Shown here in pieces: positions 52,784 to 62,224 of a DNA stretch of 64,000 nt. Position 1 is the first letter of the stretch. Each line of letters starts with the position of its first letter. Both the position numbers and the translations under genes were made by a program. This stretch comes from Shewanella insulae (GTDB lineage: Bacteria; Pseudomonadota; Gammaproteobacteria; Enterobacterales; Shewanellaceae), in contig NZ_WRPA01000014.1 in the NCBI RefSeq assembly GCF_009831655.1, forward strand, positions 1 to 64,000, written 5' to 3'. The notes under the pieces are model-generated. The model was given only the letters and a program-made list of their open reading frames with translations, was not told the origin of the DNA and searched no databases.

Positions 52784-54039
52784 CCCCATTCGCGCAAACA
52801 GCCGCTCAGACGGACCATTATGATGTGATAGTGATAGGTGCCGGCCCCTCGGGGAGCGTTGCCGCCAGCCTGCTGCATCAACAGGGTAAGCGTGTCTTAG
52901 TCTTGGAGAAGCAGCACTTCCCGCGTTTCTCCATCGGCGAGAGCCTGCTGCCCTGCTGCATGCAGGTGATTGCCGAGGCCAATATGCTCGATGCCGTCAA
53001 TCAGGCGGGGTATCAATTCAAAAACGGCGCGGCCTTCAACGCCAATGGCCGCTCGACCTACTTCGACTTTACCGACAAGTTCACCCCAGGGCCGGGCACC
53101 ACCTTTCAGGTCGAGCGTGGCGACTTCGACAAGCTGCTGGCCGATACTGCCGTCAGCCAAGGGGTCGAGATTCGTTATGGCCAGTGCGTCGATACCGTGG
53201 ATCTCAGCCATCAACCCAGGCTCACCATCAGCGATGAACAAGGGCAAAGCTATGAGTTGAGCGCCGACTACCTGCTGGATGCCAGCGGTTTCGGCCGGGT
53301 GCTGCCTCGGTTACTGGATCTGGAGCGTCCATCCAACCTACCCAACCGCACGGCGATATTTACCCATATCCAGGACAATATCGACAGCGTCGACATGGGC
53401 GACTACCACTTCGATCGCAACAAGATATTGATCAGCGTCCACCCGGATAATCGCGACATCTGGTACTGGCTGATCCCCTTCAGCAACGGCCGCTGCTCGC
53501 TAGGCGTGGTGGGCGAGCCTCACCTGCTGGGGGAAGATGCCGATCTCGAGGCCACACTAATACGTCTGGTGCGGGAAGAGCCGCGCCTCAAGCAGCTACT
53601 CAGCCGCGCCGAGATAATACGCGAGCCCGCCAAGCTGGCTGGCTACTCGGCCAACGTCAGCACCCTGGCCAACGAAAAATTTGCCCTATTAGGCAACGCA
53701 GGTGAATTTCTCGATCCCGTGTTCTCCTCTGGCGTCACTATCGCGATGCAATCAGCCTCAATTGCGGCTAAATGTGTCGTGAAACAACTCAATGGTGAGG
53801 TGGTCGACTGGCAGGCGGAATATGCCCAGCCGCTGATGCGCGGCGTCGATACCTTCAGAACCTATGTGCAGGCCTGGTACGATGGTCGCTTCCAGGATGT
53901 GATCTTCTATCAGAATCCCAACCCTAAGATTAAGCAGATGATCTGCTCTATCCTGGCCGGCTACGCCTGGGATGAGAACAACCCTTTCGTGACTGAATCC
54001 GAGCGTCGTCTCAACATGGTGGTCGAGCTATGCCGTTAA
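52780..54039 (+). CDS. flavin-dependent halogenase-like oxidoreductase
   Basis: A 419-residue FAD protein starting at GTG inside the exporter stop. It has the FAD motif GAGPSG (20-25), FPRFSIGESLLP (47-58), a lysine in QFKNGAAF (K81) aligned with the catalytic lysine of PrnA/RebH, the halogenase motif WYWLIP (228-233, WxWxIP) and FLDPVFSSG (310-318, FxxPxxSxG). All four hallmarks argue for halogenation of an aromatic ring, as in brominated xanthomonadins. An ordinary hydroxylase or desaturase remains possible. Confidence 0.8.
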   Translation: MTPFAQTAAQTDHYDVIVIGAGPSGSVAASLLHQQGKRVLVLEKQHFPRFSIGESLLPCCMQVIAEANMLDAVNQAGYQFKNGAAFNANGRSTYFDFTDKFTPGPGTTFQVERGDFDKLLADTAVSQGVEIRYGQCVDTVDLSHQPRLTISDEQGQSYELSADYLLDASGFGRVLPRLLDLERPSNLPNRTAIFTHIQDNIDSVDMGDYHFDRNKILISVHPDNRDIWYWLIPFSNGRCSLGVVGEPHLLGEDADLEATLIRLVREEPRLKQLLSRAEIIREPAKLAGYSANVSTLANEKFALLGNAGEFLDPVFSSGVTIAMQSASIAAKCVVKQLNGEVVDWQAEYAQPLMRGVDTFRTYVQAWYDGRFQDVIFYQNPNPKIKQMICSILAGYAWDENNPFVTESERRLNMVVELCR

Positions 54040-54602
54040 GGGTGAGCCTATTCATCTGCGCCGCGCTGCTACTTAGCGCCTGCGCCCACAAGCTGGACAG
54101 GCAGACCTGTATGGCACTGGCCCAAGAGGTCGACTACTGTCTGGCACCTCTGCCAGAGTCGGCGCCCGTCAGTCAGAGCCAATTGGTCAAACTCAAGGTG
54201 AAACAGGCCAGGCATCAGCTGCTGAGTCAGCTGGATCTGATGCCCGAGTCGCTGACCCTGGTGGGGCTGGCACCATTAGGCCAGCCACTATTTACCCTCA
54301 GCTATGATGGCCAGCGGCTGACCAGCGAGCAGAGCGTCCTATTGGGCGATCAATTTAAGGCCGAGTATCTCCTTGGGCTGCTGCAATTGATATACTGGCA
54401 GCCAGAGGATGTAAATCGCCATTTACAGGGAGCGACACTGGCCGCCTACGCCTGTGATGCAGCCTATTGCAGAAGATTATATGCTAGCGATGGCGAGACA
54501 ATCATGGATATCCGCTATAGCCGGACGAGCCCCTGGACAGCCGAGGTGACGCTGGAGTTTCACCAGGCGCAGCTGACGCTGAACATCCAGCCGCTAGAGT
54601 AA
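54030..54602 (+). CDS. DUF3261 outer-membrane lipoprotein
   Basis: A 190-residue lipoprotein with a lipobox LLSAC (C18) after a short signal peptide. The mature part matches the DUF3261 family found in aryl polyene clusters (SLTLVGLAPLGQPLFTLSYDG). Probably acts at the outer membrane as the receiving partner for the polyene lipid, by analogy with LolB; this is inference from context. Overlaps the flavoenzyme gene by 10 bases. Confidence 0.8.
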   Translation: MPLRVSLFICAALLLSACAHKLDRQTCMALAQEVDYCLAPLPESAPVSQSQLVKLKVKQARHQLLSQLDLMPESLTLVGLAPLGQPLFTLSYDGQRLTSEQSVLLGDQFKAEYLLGLLQLIYWQPEDVNRHLQGATLAAYACDAAYCRRLYASDGETIMDIRYSRTSPWTAEVTLEFHQAQLTLNIQPLE

Positions 54603-54634
54603 ACCAGAGCCTAATAGCCAAAAGAACGGACACG

Positions 54635-55870
54635 ATGACACAGATAGCAATCACCCACCTAGGATTATGCACCCCATTGGGCGACGATCCCCAGACCGTC
54701 TTACGCCACCTGCTCGATGGCGATACCCAGGGCATGGCGTGGCGTGACGACCTGATCCCTGACAGCCAGGTTTTGGTGGGAATGGTCACCACAGAGTTGC
54801 CGAGCATAGCGCCCGAATTACAAAGGTTCGACTGTCGCAACAATCAATTACTTCAGCGCGCCGCAGAGCAGCTCGCCCCGGCGGTCGAAAAGGCCAAGAC
54901 CCAATACGGCGCGGATCGCATAGGTATCGTCCTAGGCACCAGCACCTCGGGTATCGCCAGGGGCGAGAAGGCGCTGGCCTACCGCGCCGAACATGGTGTA
55001 TTGCCCGCCGACTACCTCTACTCCAAGCAGGAGCTGGGTAACAGCTGTGACTTTCTGCAGCAATATTTCAACCTCACAGGTCCCTGTTACACTGTGTCTA
55101 CCGCCTGCTCCTCGAGCGCCAAGGTATTCGCCAGTGCCAAGCGCCTGCTGCTGGCCGGTGTCTGCGACATGGTGATCGTCGGTGGCGCCGACAGCCTGTG
55201 TAAGCTGACCCTAAACGGTTTCCACTCGCTGGAATCTGTCTCCAAGGCCCATTGCCAGCCCTTTAGCCGTAACCGCGATGGCATCAATATCGGCGAGGGC
55301 GCGGCGCTGTTTACCCTAACCCTGGGCGAGGCCGAGCTGATGCTCGCGGGTGTAGGGGAGTCCAGCGACGCCCACCATATCTCATCGCCCCATCCAGAGG
55401 GCGATGGAGCCGTGGCGGCCATCGAGATGGCGCTCAAGGATGCAGCCATCGCCCCGTCACAGGTGGGCTACATCAACCTGCACGGCACGGCGACCATGAA
55501 AAATGATGCCATGGAGAGTCGCGCCCTGCTCAAGGTGTTCGGCGAGCAGCTGCCGCCGGTCAGCTCCACCAAGCCGCTCACCGGCCATGCCTTAGGCGCA
55601 GCCGGCGCCTTGGAGGCGGCCTTCTGCCTGCTGCTGCTCTCGGCTCTTAATCGAGAGCAAGGGCTGCCGCCTCAGGTGGGGGACGGCCAGTGGGATGACG
55701 ACAATCCGGCACTGCCCTTCGTATCACAGGGTCAGGCTCCTGGCGCCGACAGCTCTAGACTCAAGAATGGCCGGCTAGAGAATAGCGGGCTCGAATATGT
55801 CATGAGTAACTCCTTTGCCTTTGGCGGCAGCAATGCCAGCGTCATCTTCTGCCGGGGAGCCAAGCGATAA
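54635..55870 (+). CDS. apeO: beta-ketoacyl-ACP synthase (main elongating)
   Basis: A 411-residue ketosynthase with the full triad: cysteine in VSTACSSSAKV, histidine in NLHGTATMKND, and histidine in LTGHALGAAG. It condenses malonyl units onto the aryl starter held on a carrier protein. The start follows the lipoprotein gene by 32 bases, one of the few gaps in the cluster. Probably pairs with one of the other ketosynthase-like proteins, as in the known aryl polyene type II assembly line. Confidence 0.9.
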   Translation: MTQIAITHLGLCTPLGDDPQTVLRHLLDGDTQGMAWRDDLIPDSQVLVGMVTTELPSIAPELQRFDCRNNQLLQRAAEQLAPAVEKAKTQYGADRIGIVLGTSTSGIARGEKALAYRAEHGVLPADYLYSKQELGNSCDFLQQYFNLTGPCYTVSTACSSSAKVFASAKRLLLAGVCDMVIVGGADSLCKLTLNGFHSLESVSKAHCQPFSRNRDGINIGEGAALFTLTLGEAELMLAGVGESSDAHHISSPHPEGDGAVAAIEMALKDAAIAPSQVGYINLHGTATMKNDAMESRALLKVFGEQLPPVSSTKPLTGHALGAAGALEAAFCLLLLSALNREQGLPPQVGDGQWDDDNPALPFVSQGQAPGADSSRLKNGRLENSGLEYVMSNSFAFGGSNASVIFCRGAKR

Positions 55871-56445
55871 TGTCAACCCAAGAAATACAGCCTGAGTCAC
55901 TTACTATGTCTGATTCACAAGCTAAGTCTGAGCCACAAGTCATGTCACAGACAAACACGTCCCTCACCGAGATCCCGCTGGAGCAAGTGCTGCCTCACCG
56001 CGCACCTATGATCTTGATCGACAAGCTACTCGAGCAGGCCCCAGACACCCTGCTCACCGAGGTGAGCATAAGCACAGACAGCGCCTATTTCGATGCCACC
56101 AGCCAGTCTGTGCCCAACTATGTGGGCATAGAGTATATGGCCCAGAGCATCGCCGCCCTCGCAGGCCTTGAGGCCAGCGCCCGGGGCGAGCCCATCCGTG
56201 TCGGCTTCCTGCTCGGCACCCGCAAATTAACATTCGCAATCCCCGCCTATAGGCTCGGCGAGCGCTACCAGACTCGAGTCAGCCGCCTCTATCAGGAAGA
56301 TAACGGTTTGGCGGTATTTGATTGTAAAATATTCCACAACAATCAACTTGTGGCAGAGGCTAATGTCAATGTATTCCAGCCTCAAGACACCCAGGCCTAT
56401 ATCTTGGAGAGCCAGGCGGGTACAGAAGAAGAGAAAACAAGATGA
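55870..56445 (+). CDS. apeP: hotdog-fold dehydratase 2
   Basis: A 191-residue FabA/FabZ-like dehydratase with LPHRAPMILIDK and a conserved core NYVGIEYMAQSIAALAGLEA. The region that normally carries the catalytic histidine of the family is the LPHRAP segment. The first 30 residues are a polar extension rich in Ser and Gln. It shares one base with the ketosynthase stop and overlaps the ketoreductase by 4 bases. Likely partner of the smaller dehydratase at 45400-45771. Confidence 0.85.
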   Translation: MSTQEIQPESLTMSDSQAKSEPQVMSQTNTSLTEIPLEQVLPHRAPMILIDKLLEQAPDTLLTEVSISTDSAYFDATSQSVPNYVGIEYMAQSIAALAGLEASARGEPIRVGFLLGTRKLTFAIPAYRLGERYQTRVSRLYQEDNGLAVFDCKIFHNNQLVAEANVNVFQPQDTQAYILESQAGTEEEKTR

Positions 56446-57167
56446 ATAAACGTGTATTGATCACAGGTGCCAGCCGTGGCATCGGCAAGGCCATCGCCCT
56501 CAAGCTGGCCGGGGCAGGCTATGATATCGCCCTGCATTTCCACAGCAATCAGGCCGCGGCCGATGCAACCCAGGCAGAACTCGAGGCATTAGGCACCAAG
56601 GTGAGCCGCCTGCAGTTCGACGTGGCCGACCGCGCCGGCGTCAAAGCTGCCATCGAGGCCGATATCGAACAGCACGGCGCCTACTATGGTGTGGTGCTCA
56701 ACGCCGGAATCACCCGAGACACCGCCTTTCCCGCCATGAGCGACGAGGAGTGGGACGGGGTGATCCATACCAACCTGGATGGTTTCTACAACGTTATCCA
56801 TCCCTGCACCATGCCGATGATCCAGTCACGCCAAGGCGGGCGCATCATCACCATGGCATCCGTCTCAGGCATCGCGGGTAACCGTGGTCAGGTTAACTAC
56901 AGTGCCTCCAAGGCGGGCATCATAGGCGCCACCAAGGCCCTGAGTCTGGAGCTGGCCAAGCGTAAGATCACGGTCAACTGCATCGCACCCGGGCTGATAG
57001 AGACAGACATGGTGAGCGAATTCCCCCAGGAGATGGTCAAGGAGCTGGTACCTATGCGCCGCATGGGCAAGGCCTCGGAGATCGCCGGCCTGGCCAACTT
57101 CCTCATGTCTGACGACGCGGCCTACATCACACGTCAGGTGATCTCGGTAAATGGTGGCATGATCTGA
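56442..57167 (+). CDS. apeQ: 3-ketoacyl-ACP reductase (FabG-like)
   Basis: A 241-residue short-chain dehydrogenase with the NADPH motif GASRGIG (9-15), VVLNAGITRD, the catalytic serine in MASVSG, and YSASKAG. It reduces the beta-keto group after each condensation, before dehydration to a double bond. Overlaps both neighbours by 1-4 bases, so synthesis with its partners should be near equimolar. Confidence 0.92.
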   Translation: MNKRVLITGASRGIGKAIALKLAGAGYDIALHFHSNQAAADATQAELEALGTKVSRLQFDVADRAGVKAAIEADIEQHGAYYGVVLNAGITRDTAFPAMSDEEWDGVIHTNLDGFYNVIHPCTMPMIQSRQGGRIITMASVSGIAGNRGQVNYSASKAGIIGATKALSLELAKRKITVNCIAPGLIETDMVSEFPQEMVKELVPMRRMGKASEIAGLANFLMSDDAAYITRQVISVNGGMI

Positions 57168-58408
57168 TGAATAACAAGACTCGACGCGTAGTGATCACCG
57201 GCGCCGGCGGCGTCACCGCCCTGGGTCACGACTGGCCCAGCATCGCCCAGCGCCTGCAGACCAAGCAAAATTGCGTCCAGCGCATAGACGAGTGGGACAG
57301 GTTCGACGGTCTCAACACTCGACTGGCCGCGCCCGTCACAGACTTTGAGCGCCCGAGCCATTATTCGCGCAAGAAGATCCGCTCCATGGGACGTGTCTCT
57401 GTCATGGCCGCCTGGGCCAGCGAGAAGGCGCTAATGGATGCAGGCTTACTGGACGATCCCATAGTGACCTCTGGCGCCATGGGTATCGCCTATGGCTCCT
57501 CCACCGGCAGTACGGATCCCATCATCGCCTTCGGCGACATGCTCAAAGATGGCGACATGTCCGGGGTCACGGCTACCAGCTATATCCGCATGATGGCCCA
57601 TACCACGGCAGTCAACGTCGGTGTCTTCTTCGGCCTCAAGGGCCGGGTGCACACCACCAGCAGCGCCTGTACCTCGGGCAGCCAGGGCATAGGCTACGCC
57701 TATGAGGCGATCAAGTATGGTCAGCAAGATCTCATGCTGGCGGGCGGCGCCGAGGAGCTGTGCCCCACAGAGGCCGTGGTGTTCGACACCCTGTTTGCCA
57801 CCAGCACCAAAAATGACACCCCAAGCGAGACCCCAAGCCCCTTCGATCGCGACAGGGACGGCCTGGTGATCGGCGAAGGCGCCTGCACCCTGATACTTGA
57901 AGAACTGGAACACGCCAAGGCCCGCGGCGCCAAGATCTACGCCGAGCTAGTGGGCTTCGGCACTAATTCCGATGGCCTGCATGTCACTCAGCCTAACGCC
58001 GAGACCATGGAGGTGGCGATCCGCCTGGCCCTGAAAGATGCCGACCTGGATGCCGACAAGATAGGCTATGTCAATGCCCATGGCACAGCCACGGATCGCG
58101 GCGATATCGCCGAGACCCAGGCCACCCAGGCGGTGTTTGGCGAGCGCATGCCCATATCTTCCCTCAAGAGCTACACAGGCCATACCTTGGGCGCGTGCGG
58201 TGCACTGGAGGCCTGGCTCAGCGTCGAGATGATGAATGCCGGCTGGTTTGCTCCCACCCTCAACCTCAAGAATATCGATCCCGCCTGTGGCCAACTGGAC
58301 TACATCAAGGATGAGGTTCGTAAGCTCACTACCGACTATGTGATGAGCAACAACTTCGCCTTCGGCGGTATCAATACCTCGCTGATCTTCAAGCGCTGGC
58401 AAGACTAA
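57167..58408 (+). CDS. apeR: beta-ketoacyl-ACP synthase II-like protein
   Basis: A 413-residue FabF-like ketosynthase with the full triad: cysteine in SSACTSGSQ, histidine in NAHGTATDRGD, and histidine in YTGHTLGACG. It is the last gene of the cluster. With the other ketosynthase it may start the chain or set its length. Begins on the last base of the ketoreductase stop. A hairpin follows. Confidence 0.9.
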   Translation: MNNKTRRVVITGAGGVTALGHDWPSIAQRLQTKQNCVQRIDEWDRFDGLNTRLAAPVTDFERPSHYSRKKIRSMGRVSVMAAWASEKALMDAGLLDDPIVTSGAMGIAYGSSTGSTDPIIAFGDMLKDGDMSGVTATSYIRMMAHTTAVNVGVFFGLKGRVHTTSSACTSGSQGIGYAYEAIKYGQQDLMLAGGAEELCPTEAVVFDTLFATSTKNDTPSETPSPFDRDRDGLVIGEGACTLILEELEHAKARGAKIYAELVGFGTNSDGLHVTQPNAETMEVAIRLALKDADLDADKIGYVNAHGTATDRGDIAETQATQAVFGERMPISSLKSYTGHTLGACGALEAWLSVEMMNAGWFAPTLNLKNIDPACGQLDYIKDEVRKLTTDYVMSNNFAFGGINTSLIFKRWQD

Positions 58409-58421
58409 TCCAAAGATGGCC

Positions 58422-58472
58422 GCCAGCTATGCTCGCTACAGGGATATAGAACCTGGGGCGAGCATATCTGGC
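58422..58472. terminator. hairpin at the end of the pigment cluster
   Basis: GCCAGCTATGCTCGC (58422-58436) pairs with GCGAGCATATCTGGC (58458-58472) with one mismatch across a 21-base loop. There is no T-run; it could stabilise or end the long cluster transcript. Confidence 0.5.
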
Positions 58473-58525
58473 TGGCATAGGCTTTGCTGAAGCTTAAGCT
58501 CCTTAATTACAAGATGGAGCTTAAG

Positions 58526-58981
58526 ATGCAATTTGTGCTCGGAGTCGTCAGCCACGCCAGCGTCGTCAAGATGCTGGAACAACACCTGGAAGATATGTAT
58601 GCCACCTCGCCGCCAGAGAGTGTGCACGCGTTAGATTTAAACGAATTAAAACAAGACGATATTAGATTCTGGACCCTGTGGGAGGCCGACCGTCTCTGCG
58701 GCTGCGGCGCCATCAAACGCCTCTCGCCCGAGCATGGCGAACTCAAATCGATGCGGGTCGCCAACTACTATCGCCAACGAGGCATAGGCGAGCGGATCTT
58801 GCACCATCTTCAGGCAGACGCCGCCCAAAATGGGATGACGCGCCTCAGCCTGGAAACCGGCAGCATGGGCTTCTTTCTCCCGGCACGGCGCCTGTACCAA
58901 AAATTTGGTTTCGCGGAATGCGCCCCCTTCGGCCGCTACCAGAACGATCCCAACAGCGTCTTCATGACCAAGCGCCTCTAA
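58526..58981 (+). CDS. GNAT family N-acetyltransferase
   Basis: A 151-residue acetyltransferase with the acetyl-CoA motif RVANYYRQRGIGERILHHL (Q/RxxGxG/A) and C-terminal FFLPARRLYQKFGF typical of the fold. ATG 58526 has GGAG six bases upstream. It probably acetylates an amine of a small molecule or protein; substrate unknown. It lies just after the pigment cluster but behind a hairpin, so it may not belong to it. Confidence 0.85.
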   Translation: MQFVLGVVSHASVVKMLEQHLEDMYATSPPESVHALDLNELKQDDIRFWTLWEADRLCGCGAIKRLSPEHGELKSMRVANYYRQRGIGERILHHLQADAAQNGMTRLSLETGSMGFFLPARRLYQKFGFAECAPFGRYQNDPNSVFMTKRL

Positions 58982-59080
58982 CATAAAACTGGTTTGCCCT
59001 TAACTTGCGTTTAGCCCTCAATTAGAATAGTCTTATTGAATAAAATCTTATCAAGTAAACTCTAAGTGAAAGGGCAGACC

Positions 59081-59419
59081 ATGTTTCAATCTCTCTTAGC
59101 CAAGCTATCTGGCAGCCATCCCGCCGAGCAATGCTGGCAGCTGATCGAACAGGGCGTACAGGTTATCGATGTACGCCCCCCCCAGGAATATGCCGGCGGC
59201 CACCTGCCAAATGCGCTCAACGTTCCGCTGGATCAACTGGCCCAGTGGCTGACCCAGCACAGCGATAAGCAGACCCCATTCGTACTCTACTGCGGCGCGG
59301 GGATCCGTGCCCAGAAGGGCTGCGACATCTTAAGGGCCAACGGCTTTAGCTGTGCCATCAACGGCGGCGCCCTCAAAGATCTGCTCTGCTATCAGCCACA
59401 AAGTGCTGCCAATGACTAA
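59081..59419 (+). CDS. rhodanese-like protein
   Basis: A 112-residue single-domain rhodanese with IDVRPPQEYAGGHLPNALNV and the catalytic cysteine C71 in YCGAGIRAQKG. It transfers sulfur from a donor such as thiosulfate. AAAGGG precedes ATG 59081; a GTG at 59066 is less likely. The active-site loop (CGAGIR) resembles small PspE/GlpE-like enzymes. Overlaps the next small gene by 8 bases. Confidence 0.88.
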   Translation: MFQSLLAKLSGSHPAEQCWQLIEQGVQVIDVRPPQEYAGGHLPNALNVPLDQLAQWLTQHSDKQTPFVLYCGAGIRAQKGCDILRANGFSCAINGGALKDLLCYQPQSAAND

Positions 59420-59597
59420 TACCCAAGCAGGGCTCAAAGCCGAGCAGGGGATGCCTCAGACTAAACATTCGGCACCAGAGACGCCCAGGCCCAGATACCA
59501 GTTCAGCGCCAATCGTACCCATGGGCGCCACAGGGTGCGTTATATAGAAACCAGTCAGCAGAGCGAAGAGTGCACCCTATGCGAGCTGGCGCAATAA
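59412..59597 (+). CDS. small CxxC protein
   Basis: A 61-residue protein overlapping the rhodanese gene by 8 bases. It is polar and basic, ending in EECTLCELAQ with a CxxC pair that could bind a metal or form a disulfide. No family assigned; coupling to the rhodanese suggests a redox or sulfur role, but this is inference. Confidence 0.5.
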   Translation: MTNTQAGLKAEQGMPQTKHSAPETPRPRYQFSANRTHGRHRVRYIETSQQSEECTLCELAQ

Positions 59598-59622
59598 TCG
59601 TCAGCTCAATAGCCCTTTGCTA

Positions 59623-59659
59623 GATAGCCCTTAACGAGATAGCCCTTAACGAGATAGCC
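59623..59659. repeat. 15-bp tandem repeat
   Basis: GATAGCCCTTAACGA occurs twice in tandem (59623-59652) with a partial third copy, plus a degenerate copy just before. Confidence 0.7.
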
Positions 59660-59670
59660 GCTACCTAAAT

Positions 59671-59699
59671 AAAAAAAGGCGCTCACCGATGTGAGCGCC
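59671..59699 (-). terminator. intrinsic terminator of azoR
   Basis: Stem GGCGCTCAC-CGAT-GTGAGCGCC with a run of seven A on the plus strand, which reads as T on the minus strand, downstream of azoR. Confidence 0.85.
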
Positions 59700-59764
59700 T
59701 CAACCTAGAGATGGGTTAAATGTGGTTGACGATGAAAACCATGGGCAACTAGCACCCGAAAAAC

Positions 59765-60358
59765 TTAAGCTACCAGCTGCTCTATGCTCTGCTTGGCCTG
59801 GCTAATCCCCTGCTCATTCGCTTCTGGACCCATGTTAAGGGCCTCGCCGTAGACGGTCTCTACCTCGTCGATACCGATAAAGCCAAGCACTGTCTTGAGG
59901 TAAGGCACCACGTGGTCGCTCGCACCATTCTTATGTACGCCACCGCGAGTGGTTACCAAGACCGCACGCTTACCTTCTACCAAGCCTTTAGGGCCCGTCT
60001 CTGTATAGGTGAAGGTCACGCCGGCACGGGCCACCAGATCGATCCAGTTTTTCAGCTGGGTCGGAATGCTGAAGTTATACATAGGAGCGGCGATCACTAG
60101 GGTATCGTGCGCCTTCAACTCGGCCACCAACTCGTCTGACAGGGCCAACACCTCCTGTTGACGCGGGCTCAGCTCGTCACCACCACGTAGCCCCATGGCG
60201 ATCTCGCCATCGAGTACAGGCAGTGGCTGGGCCGCCAAATCCCTGAACGTCACCTCGGCGCCCTGACCCTGCCAATGCTGTTGCAGGTGGTCGATCAGCT
60301 TAGCCGATTGTGAGTAGTCCCCTAAGATGCTTGATTTCAATACCAGTACTTTTGCCAT
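59765..60358 (-). CDS. azoR: FMN-dependent NADH-azoreductase
   Basis: A 197-residue flavodoxin-like protein that reduces quinones and azo dyes with NADH. It has the FMN phosphate loop [16 protein letters not shown], the isoalloxazine-contacting [17 protein letters not shown] and TRGGVH. The start is ATG 60358 with GGAGC upstream. It stands alone, divergent from the DUF4397 gene, with its own terminator. Confidence 0.92.
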   Translation of the reverse strand: MAKVLVLKSSILGDYSQSAKLIDHLQQHWQGQGAEVTFRDLAAQPLPVLDGEIAMGLRGGDELSPRQQEVLALSDELVAELKAHDTLVIAAPMYNFSIPTQLKNWIDLVARAGVTFTYTETGPKGLVEGKRAVLVTTRGGVHKNGASDHVVPYLKTVLGFIGIDEVETVYGEALNMGPEANEQGISQAKQSIEQLVA

Positions 60359-60662
60359 AATCTGCTCCAATTCAAATCTCTGTTACAACCAATTGAGGCC
60401 AGTTTATCCGGCATTAAAACGAAAGATAAGCGCATAAAATACGTAAATACGTTCTAAATAAACGAAAGGTAGATAATTAGAAAGCGCTAACCCTTTGCTG
60501 ATATAACGATCGATCCAGACCACAGAAAATATAATCAATTGATTAATAAAAGGTTGGCATCAGAATCAAAGAACAAGTCTCTCGTAAAACGCTGTCGTTA
60601 TGATCCTTTGAGCTTCTCTGCTCGTAACGCAAAGGAACTCAACCCTCATTAAGGATAAGCAG
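60359..60662. other. divergent intergenic region
   Basis: About 300 bases between azoR and the DUF4397 gene. I see an ATACGT direct repeat at 60439-60444 and 60447-60452, which could be a regulator site for azoR, and nothing else. Confidence 0.4.
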
Positions 60663-62036
60663 ATGAATAAGATCTATTCGGCGCTCATGCTAGGCGCCAT
60701 ACTGGGCCTCACCGCCTGTAACAGTGATGATTCGGATGATGTAATCAACATGGCGCCCGCGCCTGTCGCTGAAACCAAGGTGCGTGTCATCCATGCTGGC
60801 ATAGATGCCCCCGAGGTGAATGTGACAGCTAACGATACCCAACTGGTTGCCGATGTTGACTATGGTATGTCGAGTGGTTTCCTCACTGTCCCTGTCGGCC
60901 TATATGACATAGGTGTCGATGCACAGATAGCCGACGGTTCTTTACTCGAGGTGCTCAGCGCAGACCTAGATCTTTCCGCCGACATGGAATATACGGCCGT
61001 CGCGTTGGGTAAGGTTAGCGACGACACATTGCAACTCAAACTCGTGGCCAATGTCAGTGACGATATCGCCGCAGGCTATGCCCGCGTTCAGGTTTTGCAC
61101 GGCGCATCTGACGTAGGCCTGGTCGATGTGTATGTCACCGCGCCCGGCGCAGATATCAGCAATACTGCCCCAACGCTCTCGGCTAACTACCTAGATGCCA
61201 GCACCCAGCTGGAAGTCCCCGCCAGTGACTACCAGATCCGTATCACCGGATCGGGAGATAAAACACCCGTCTTCGACTCGGGTACTGTTCCCCTGATGGC
61301 CGATACCGACTACTTGATTACCGCCATTTCCAATGCCTGGAGCGGCGACGCTCCCGTTGCCTTGTTGGTGGCTCTGGCTGACCAGCAGGCTCTGCTGCTC
61401 GATAAGATGAGCGGTAGCGATGTGCGTGTGATTCATGCGGTAGCAGACGCACCTGCGGTGGATATATTTGTCGATGGAGCCGCAACGCCGGCTGTCGACA
61501 TGCTGAGCTTCGCGGCGGTAACCGACTACCTGAATGTCGCCGATGGCGCCCACACGGTAACCGTCGCAGCCGATGCGGACAATAGCGTGGTAGTTATCGA
61601 TGAAGCCGCTCTTACCCTGGAGAAAGGGCAAATTTACAGCGTATTGGCAACAGGCTCCCTGGCCGACATGGATATCAAGCCTTGGGTGGTCATGGAAGCG
61701 GGTCGGCGCGTCGCGACCGAGGCCAAATTAAATATTGCCCACGCTAGCTATTCCGCCGGTAATGTGGATATCTATCTCACCCAGGATGCCGATATCTCGT
61801 CCGCTACACCCGCATTGAGCGATATTCCCTTCATGGCGGCATCGGGAAGCTTGTCGGTGGCCCCAGGAAACTATGTGGTCAGCGTCACCCCAACGGGAAG
61901 CAAGACAGTCGCCATAGGTCCACTCGATATTAATCTCGCCGCAGGTGGCATCTATGGCGTGGCCGCTGTCGATGCAGTGGGCGGCGGCACTCCACTTGGC
62001 GTGATCCTCATGGATGATTTTGTCACCGAAATGTAG
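60663..62036 (+). CDS. DUF4397 repeat lipoprotein
   Basis: A 457-residue lipoprotein with lipobox LTAC (C19). It contains four related DUF4397-type beta-rich repeats starting at KVRVIHAGIDAPEVNV (about 39), ARVQVLHGASDVGLVDVYV (about 140), VRVIHAVADAPAVDIFV (about 255) and KLNIAHASYSAGNVDIYL (about 355). Probably displayed on the outer membrane or cell surface; no enzymatic motif. AAGGAT precedes the start. It is very rich in Ala, Asp and Val and followed by a terminator. Confidence 0.8.
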   Translation: MNKIYSALMLGAILGLTACNSDDSDDVINMAPAPVAETKVRVIHAGIDAPEVNVTANDTQLVADVDYGMSSGFLTVPVGLYDIGVDAQIADGSLLEVLSADLDLSADMEYTAVALGKVSDDTLQLKLVANVSDDIAAGYARVQVLHGASDVGLVDVYVTAPGADISNTAPTLSANYLDASTQLEVPASDYQIRITGSGDKTPVFDSGTVPLMADTDYLITAISNAWSGDAPVALLVALADQQALLLDKMSGSDVRVIHAVADAPAVDIFVDGAATPAVDMLSFAAVTDYLNVADGAHTVTVAADADNSVVVIDEAALTLEKGQIYSVLATGSLADMDIKPWVVMEAGRRVATEAKLNIAHASYSAGNVDIYLTQDADISSATPALSDIPFMAASGSLSVAPGNYVVSVTPTGSKTVAIGPLDINLAAGGIYGVAAVDAVGGGTPLGVILMDDFVTEM

Positions 62037-62071
62037 GAAAAACACCGGCTTTCACGAGCAATACCAAATCT

Positions 62072-62095
62072 AGCGCCCATTTTAGGGCGCTTTTT
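62072..62095 (+). terminator. intrinsic terminator
   Basis: AGCGCCC-ATTTTA-GGGCGCT followed by TTTT, after the DUF4397 gene. Confidence 0.8.
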
Positions 62096-62224
62096 ACGGC
62101 TTATCCGCACCAGTTAGATCGCCCCAACCTCTTATGTCGCATACAGGCAGACAAATTAGGGATTAGTGTTCATTTTCTGGTATTCTATGCCGTTATTAAA
62201 CATGACTCCTATGCATAAAGAATA

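Noticed and set aside
59623..59659. CRISPR-like repeat
   Set aside because: Units are adjacent without spacers; it is a simple tandem repeat.
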